64,000 nt of DNA, taken from Talpa occidentalis (lineage: Eukaryota > Chordata > Mammalia > Eulipotyphla > Talpidae). Numbering within the stretch: the stretch's first letter is position 1; each line of letters begins with the position of its first letter. Shown here piece by piece: positions 58,920-64,000 of this stretch. The translations under genes and the position numbers were made by a program. The notes under the pieces were generated by a model. That model made no database searches and was not told the DNA's origin. It saw nothing but the letters and a program-made list of their open reading frames with translations. Where the stretch lies: assembly GCF_014898055.3 (NCBI RefSeq), contig NW_023603184.1, positions 151,160,149 to 151,224,148 of the forward strand, written 5' to 3'.

Positions 58920-59500
58920 CGGTGCCCTCTACCCCGGTGCCCTCTCCCCGTGCCCTCTTCCCTGGTGCCCTCTCCCCTGGTGCCCTCTCCCCTGTGCCCT
59001 CTCCCCTGGTGCCCTCTCCCCTGGTGCCCTCTCCTCTGGTGCCCTCTCCCCTGTGCCCTCTTCCCTGGACCCTCTCCCCCAGTGCCCTCTCCCTGGACCC
59101 TCTCCCCTGGTGCCCTCTCCCCCGGTGCCCTCTCCCCTGGTGCCCTCTCCCCTGTGCCCTCTCCCCTGGTGCCCTCTCCCCCGTGCCCTCTCCTCTGGTG
59201 CCCTCTCCCCTGTGCCCTCTTCCCTGGACCCTCTCCCCCAGTGCCCTCTCCCTGGACCCTCTCCCCTGGTGCCCTCTCCCCCGTGCCCTCTCCCCCCTGC
59301 CCTCCCCCCTGCCCTCTCCCCCGTGCCCTCCCCCCCCGCCCTCCCCCTGCCCTCTCCCCGGTGCCCTCTCCCCTGGTGCCCTCTCCCCGGTGCCCTCTCC
59401 CCGTGCCCTCTCCCCTGGTGCCCTCCCGCCCCCTCCCCCCGCCCTCCCCCCTCCCCGTGCCCTCCCCCCCGCCCTCCCCCCCCTCCCCGTGCCCTCCCCG
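58920..59500 (+). repeat. 15-bp minisatellite TGCCCTCTCCCCTGG, ~580 bp
   Basis: Around 38 units of 14-15 bp (GTGCCCTCTCCCCTG with variants CCCGG, CCCGT and TTCCCTGGACC). A 90-bp or longer block with the same order of variants occurs at about 59,032 and again at 59,191, a 159-bp higher-order repeat. The end (59,285-59,490) decays to CCCTCCCCCC. All frames are open because of the period. Confidence 0.93.
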
Positions 59501-60110
59501 CACCGACACCTCCCAGGCCTGCGTCTGCACGGGCAGGGGCAGCAGCAGCCCAGCCCCAGCGAGGGGCCCGGGGGAGGCGCCGGCGGGGCGGGGGTCCCGC
59601 GGGGCCTGCAGGCCGGGGCTGCCGGCTTCAGGGGTGTCGGGGCGGACCCCGCCTTCTCAGCCCCGGCCCCCCCGTGTCTCCCACGGGGCCTGGACCGTCT
59701 GCGCGGCCTTGGGAGGCGCCGGCTCTGTGGGCGCCGGCTCCGGCGGGGGAGCCGCGGCCTCGGCGGGGTGGGGGCGGCGGGACGCGGCCTCTGAAGCGGG
59801 AAGAAAGGCCAGAAGCCCCGCGGCCCCCCGCCGCCCGCGGGCCCGTCTGGTGGGGCGCAGAGCCGTTCCGGTGCCTCCCCCGGGGCGAGCAACAAGCCCT
59901 TTCCGTTGAGAACCGGCCCGGGCCGATCCTCCACATTTCGGCCTCGGCCGCCGCAGGTTGACCTCGTGGCCCGCGGCCTCGCCCGTCGCAGCGACAGCGT
60001 CACCCGCTGACTCCCGCCTCCGGGGCTCGGCCTCCTGACGGCCCCCCCCCACCCCCCACCCCTTGCCGGTGTCGGGTGTGGGTCCCCGGGCTTCCTGCAC
60101 TTAGAGTCAC
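59501..60110. other. CpG-dense stretch, possible orphan CpG island
   Basis: Rich in CpG and GGCG/CGCC motifs after the minisatellite, up to about 60,010. No conserved exon was recognised on either strand. It could be the CpG island of an unrecognised transcript or simply GC-rich DNA. Confidence 0.35.
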
Positions 60111-60119
60111 TGAACCTCT

Positions 60120-60880
60120 GCTACGTACATCAACGTTTTCATGAAATTTGGGAACCTTTTGATCATTATTTCCTCAAATCTCTTCCCCTTCCCTTTTTGG
60201 GGCCCCTACCATGTGCTCAGTGTCACCCCACAGATCTCCAAAGCTCCCGCAGTTCTTAGCCCCTCTCTTACCGTTCAGTTCCTCAGACTGAACACTCCAC
60301 GCACCATCTTCAAGTCTCTCTTCTCCCAGAGAACCTCTGGTGAACGTTCACTGTGGGTGTTAGGACACTTTCACATCCATGATATGCAGAGCCTGTCTCC
60401 ATTGATGGCTCCTGTTTGGGAAGGCACAGTTGACACTTTCCCTGAATTCTTGAAACTTGATTTCCTGCAGGCCTCGGAATGCGTTTGTAATTACTGCGTT
60501 CAGGTTTGGCCTAACAAGTCTGCCCCCAGCCCCGAGGACAGCCGCCGCTGATGCCTGCTTTTTGAGTGGGCCACGCTTCTTGTGGATCCCGTCATTCCAC
60601 TGATAAACTGGCATTTTTAGATAATACAATATGACAACTCTAGAATCAGGTAGCCCCAGGGTTTGCTGTAGTTGGTTTTCTTGATATTTCCTTTTTTAAT
60701 GACTTTCCTGAGGTCATTGTTTAGAGTTTATATTCCTTATGGCATGTGGACCCTGAGCTCTTTGAAATTTTAAAATTCTAGTTTTTAAGGCGGTCTTTTA
60801 AGTCACTATGGGTCAAACCTAACTGAATAGTCTATGGTTCTTCAGATTTTCTTGAATATCTTCATCCAGTAAGTCTTTTA
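60120..60880. mobile_element. Old mammalian L1-type fragment
   Basis: TTATTTCCTCAAATCTCTTC, CAGTTCCTCAGACTGAA and CTGGCATTTTTAGATAATAC with AACTCTAGAATCAGG follow, in order, a widespread old mammalian L1M-type consensus as I remember it. The copy is diverged and contains no intact ORF. The class is likely; the orientation and exact family are not settled. Confidence 0.5.
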
Positions 60881-60939
60881 CCCTTTGCCGATGAGATCTG
60901 TGTGTGTTTGGGATACTCCTTCAACAATCAGGGAATTTG

Positions 60940-61340
60940 ATTGTTGGAAGCCAGAGACCCCACAATGCCCCTCTGGAATTGAGAGAGAGGGGGGCTCCTC
61001 AAACAAACAAAGGTGAGCAGGATAGCATGTGCGGAGCAAGGCTGCTGCAGGCACCCACGCTTTGGAACTGAGAAGAGCTGGGGTGGGATCTGCACCATCA
61101 AGATGAAATGCAGGCACTGGGAGAGCACAGCCCTGCACCATCGTGGGAAGCCAGGAACCCCACGATCTCCTTCCGGAACTGAGTAAACACAGAGGGCAGG
61201 GATCTTCAGGGACAGCGCCCATCAGCGTATCTGCAGTGTCACTACCTTTGTGGAGATCTGGCATAACAGTGCTGGACTCGGTCTGGCCACCCGTTCCTGA
61301 CATCCTAGAAGGAGCACCCCGAAGAGATGCCTGCCAGTAC
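60940..61340 (+). repeat. Two ~198-bp tandem units in the L1 5' UTR
   Basis: GGAAGCCAGAGACCCCACAA (about 60,946) and GGAAGCCAGGAACCCCACGA (about 61,144) begin similar stretches that continue to GGAATTGAG or GGAACTGAG. This suggests a monomer-type L1 promoter, as known from mouse L1. The copies are diverged and only two are visible. Confidence 0.5.
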
Positions 61341-61499
61341 CAGGGGCACTGTGTCCCGACACATAGTACAAATTAGAAAACAGACAGCAGGGAGAAAGAA
61401 AAATACAAATAACCAAGCAAACCCTTAGGGGAAGGACACAAAACAAAAATAAAATCAGCCAGCAGAGCTCAACAACAGTGACATGGAAGAACGTCTCTG

Positions 61500-62346
61500 C
61501 CAGCCAGATAGAGAATTTAAAATCATCATGATTAAAAAACATAAAGAAGACAAAAAAGAAAATAATGATATGAGAAAAGTAATTAATTGAAGAATAAAAC
61601 TGAGTCCCTAAGGAAGGAAATGAAAGAAATGCAGGAGATTAATAGATTAAGGGAGGAGATAAAGAACCCTGGGAAAAGCCATGAAAACAGAATTGATGAA
61701 ATGGAAGAACGACTCAGTACCTCAAAGACACAGAAATAAAAAGAACCAAAAAAAGAAAAGGAAAGAGAAGTATGAAGGAAAAATAATGAAGAAAGACTTC
61801 GGGAACTATCTGACTCCATGAGGAAAGGAAATGTAAGAGTTATAGGAGTACCAGAAGGAGAGGAGAGAGACATAGGAACAGAGAAAATATTCAAGGAAAT
61901 AATTGAAGAGAACTTCCCAAGCATGACGAAGGAGCTGAAAATAGACATATAAGAAGCAAGAAGAACACCAACTTCCATGATGAAAGGAAAAATACAGCAA
62001 GACACATAATAGTAAGGCTTCCGAGAGTCCAAGACAAGAAAAAAAAAAAATGATGAAGCTGCCAAGGGGGAAGAAACAGGTAACCTATAAAGGAAAACTA
62101 ACCAGGCTGACATCACTCTTCTCCAAAGAAATGCTACGGGCAAGAAGAAAATGGAGGAACATATTCAACAACCTCCAAGACAACAAATGCCAACCAAGAA
62201 TACTTTACCCTGCAAAGCTCTCCTTCCTCTGTGAAGAAAAAATATGGACCTTCTCAGACAGACAGAAACTCCAGAAATTCATTACTGCTAAACCCCCACT
62301 CCAAAAAATACTACAAGCTCTAAAGCTAAAGCCAGCAGAGAAATGA
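61500..62346 (+). pseudogene. L1 ORF1 remnant
   Basis: The C-terminal part at 62,050-62,343 is open and carries the conserved L1 ORF1p block RRKWRNIFNNLQ, followed by CQPRILYPAKLSF and then FSDRQKLQKFIT. This is the RNA-binding/C-terminal domain. The upstream coiled-coil part (about 61,560-61,740, Glu/Lys/Met-rich) contains stops. ORF1p normally forms trimers coating L1 RNA. This copy cannot make a full protein. Confidence 0.8.
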
Positions 62347-62395
62347 ATAAGAAGAACAGAAAAAGGCAAGGAATAAAATCATAAAAAAAAACAAA

Positions 62396-64000
62396 ATGGC
62401 AAATACAGATGCCAACGTATCAATATTAACTCTAATTGTACATGAGTTAACTCATCAATAAAAAGATACAGAGTAGGGCCTCCCTGGTGGCACAAGGGGT
62501 TAAGATACAACCTATGAAGCTGTCCACAGCCTCTGCAGCACAAGTTCAATCCCCGGCCAGGGAGCTGCCCACATGGCACAGAAGACTCTCCTGACTCGCC
62601 CGCTGCTCCCCTCAGCAGTGGATTTCAGTCAGTCTGTCTGTTCTGTTCTCCGCTCTGTGTCTCTGGTGCATCTCCTCACCCCCCGCACCTCTGGCCTGTA
62701 CCCCAGTTCTTGTATGCATAAATAAATAAATCTTTAAAAAATAAAGACAAAGTAGCAGTCTGGATTAAAAAAAAAAAACAAAATCCAAACTTCAGCTGTC
62801 TCCAGGAAACACATTTAATTACAAAAGACAAACATAGGCTGAAAGCAAAAGGTTTGAAAACAATCCCACAAGCAAATGGAAAAAAAAAATTAACCCCCAA
62901 AAAAATTAACCCAAAAAATTAACCCCAGAAAAAATTAACCCAAAAAAGAAGGCAGGAACAGCTATCGTTATATCAGATGAAACAGACTCAAATTAAGAAA
63001 GGTAAAAAGAGACATAGACAGACACTACATTATGATCAAGGAAGATATAACACTCAACATATTTTCACCAAATGAAGGAGCACCAAAATATTAGACAATT
63101 ACTATTAGCTCTGAAATCAGACATTAGAGAAAATACATGTATAGTAGGAGCCTTCAACACCCCACTCTCACCAATACACAGAGCAACGAGACAAAAAAAG
63201 ACTCTGGAGCCCTAAATAAAGATGTCTGGGCTTAACAGACATCTGTAAGACATTGTCTGCCCCTCCCCCCAGAAAAAATCCAAGCACACATTTTTCTCAA
63301 GTGCACACGGATCATTCTCCAGGATTGATCATATACTGGGGTCACAGGACAAACATCAACAGATACATTAACATCAAAATCTTCCCACCTATCTTCTCTG
63401 ATCATAAAGGCATCAAACTAGAAATAAATCATGGAAAGAAAGCAAGGAGTCCGCCCACTTCATGGAGATTGAAGTCCAGACACGACTGGAAGACCAGTGG
63501 ATTAAAGAGGAGATCAAAGAAGAAATTAAAAAATACTTTGAGTTGAACAACAATGAAGACACTTTCCAGAATGTATGGGACACAGCAAAAGCAGGAATAC
63601 AGGCTCACCTTAAAAAACAAGGAAGGACTCCAAGAAACAACCTAATCTCCCATCTCAAAGAACTAGAAAAAGAACAAAAGATCCTGAAAACCAGTAGAAG
63701 AAAGGAAATAATAAAAATCAAAGCAGAAATAAATGAAATAGAAATTTTTTAAAAATCCAAAAAATCAAAGAAAAAAGTTGGTTCTTAAAACCAACAAACA
63801 AAATAGACAAACTTCTAGCCAGGCTCAGAAAGAAAAAATGGGAGAAAACACAAATAAATAGGATCGTAAATGAAAGAGGAGAAATTAAACAGACTCAGTA
63901 GAAATCAAGAGAATAATGAGAGATTACCATGAACACTTCCATGCAAACAAGTTCAACAATCTAGACGAGATGGACAAATTCCCAGAATGACACGATCACC
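62396..64000 (+). pseudogene. L1 ORF2 remnant (endonuclease region), partial
   Basis: The start ATG at 62,396 gives MANTDANVSILTL, the usual ORF2 beginning. A one-base loss near 62,440 and the SINE at 62,476 break it. After the SINE the frame pieces read as endonuclease: LQETHL-type text near 62,800, SGPLAPTPLS region near 63,150, and IFSDHKGIKLEINH at about 63,400. The KIKAEINEIE linker lies at about 63,720. It continues past the window. Confidence 0.8.
62476..62742 (+). mobile_element. tRNA-derived SINE, subfamily B, inserted in L1 ORF2
   Basis: Starts GGGCCTCCCTGGTGGCACAA, has box B-like AGTTCAATCCCC, ends TGTATGCATAAATAAATAAATCTTT plus A-tail. Flanks AAAGATACAGAGTAG and AAAGACAAAGTAG look like a slightly decayed target-site duplication. 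It post-dates the L1. Confidence 0.9.

Larger units (their letters stand above)
60930..64000 (+). mobile_element. L1 element, 5' part, running off the right edge
   Basis: Order on the plus strand: GC-richer 5' UTR (about 60,930-61,400), ORF1 remnant (about 61,500-62,346), short inter-ORF region, then ORF2 from 62,396 to the window end, interrupted by a SINE. Stops and frameshifts are frequent, so it cannot be autonomous. The endonuclease and the start of the following domain are included; the RT and 3' UTR lie beyond the window. Confidence 0.85.

Noticed and set aside
58735..60003. Long Gly/Glu/Arg-rich and Pro/Ser-rich frames over the 59-kb minisatellite
   Set aside because: A repeat period of 15 keeps every frame open. 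The proteins are simple repeats only.
1..64000. CRISPR arrays, bacterial operons, riboswitches or phage genes
   Set aside because: The introns, L1, LTR and SINE content and vertebrate genes show that this is mammalian nuclear DNA. The tandem arrays have no unique spacers.
47657..64000. COPS9 or OTOS genes expected next in human gene order
   Set aside because: I looked for the conserved short COPS9 and OTOS proteins in the translated frames and did not see them. They probably lie beyond the right edge.

Overview
The window is nuclear DNA from a placental mammal. Its genes have GT-AG introns, it contains L1 elements, endogenous retroviral LTRs and tRNA-derived SINEs with target-site duplications, and its gene order matches human 2q37.3: NDUFA10, then two OR6B-type olfactory receptors. 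There are no Alu, B1 or B2 elements. The SINE is not one I can place with certainty. Its head resembles cetartiodactyl-type tRNA SINEs, so a non-primate, probably laurasiatherian mammal is my best inference. The species is unresolved. Most of the window is very GC- and CpG-rich with many minisatellites, as in subtelomeric isochores.

Layout. 1-14,170 is GC-rich intergenic DNA with an AT-rich island (8.1-9.1 kb) and an LTR-like repeat (9.56-9.89 kb). 14,376-28,985 (minus) is a complete ten-exon NDUFA10. All ten coding exons could be joined with conserved splice sites and consistent phases, giving 355 codons plus stop, the same length as the human protein. Its CpG-island promoter (about 28.4-29.2 kb) has a palindromic CRE and an NRF-1-like site and is surrounded by purine/pyrimidine-skewed minisatellites.

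31.7-37.2 kb is a nested retroelement cluster. It holds three LTR lineages in both orientations, an RT-bearing ERV remnant on the minus strand, and three SINEs. 37,916-38,854 (minus) is an intact OR6B2-like receptor and 46,703-47,641 (minus) an intact OR6B3-like receptor. The pair shares a perfectly identical 537-bp central block, next to short, highly divergent patches, which suggests gene conversion. 47.7-60 kb is again GC-rich, with further SINEs, a solo LTR, an L1 3' fragment and a large 15-bp minisatellite. From about 60.9 kb to the right edge runs an L1 on the plus strand (5' UTR with two tandem units, broken ORF1, broken ORF2) that carries a SINE and continues beyond the window.

Only three protein-coding genes can be supported. 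NDUFA10 is a mitochondrial complex I subunit. The two olfactory receptors are odorant GPCRs and are unrelated to it functionally. Most other long open frames are stop-poor artefacts of GC-rich DNA.
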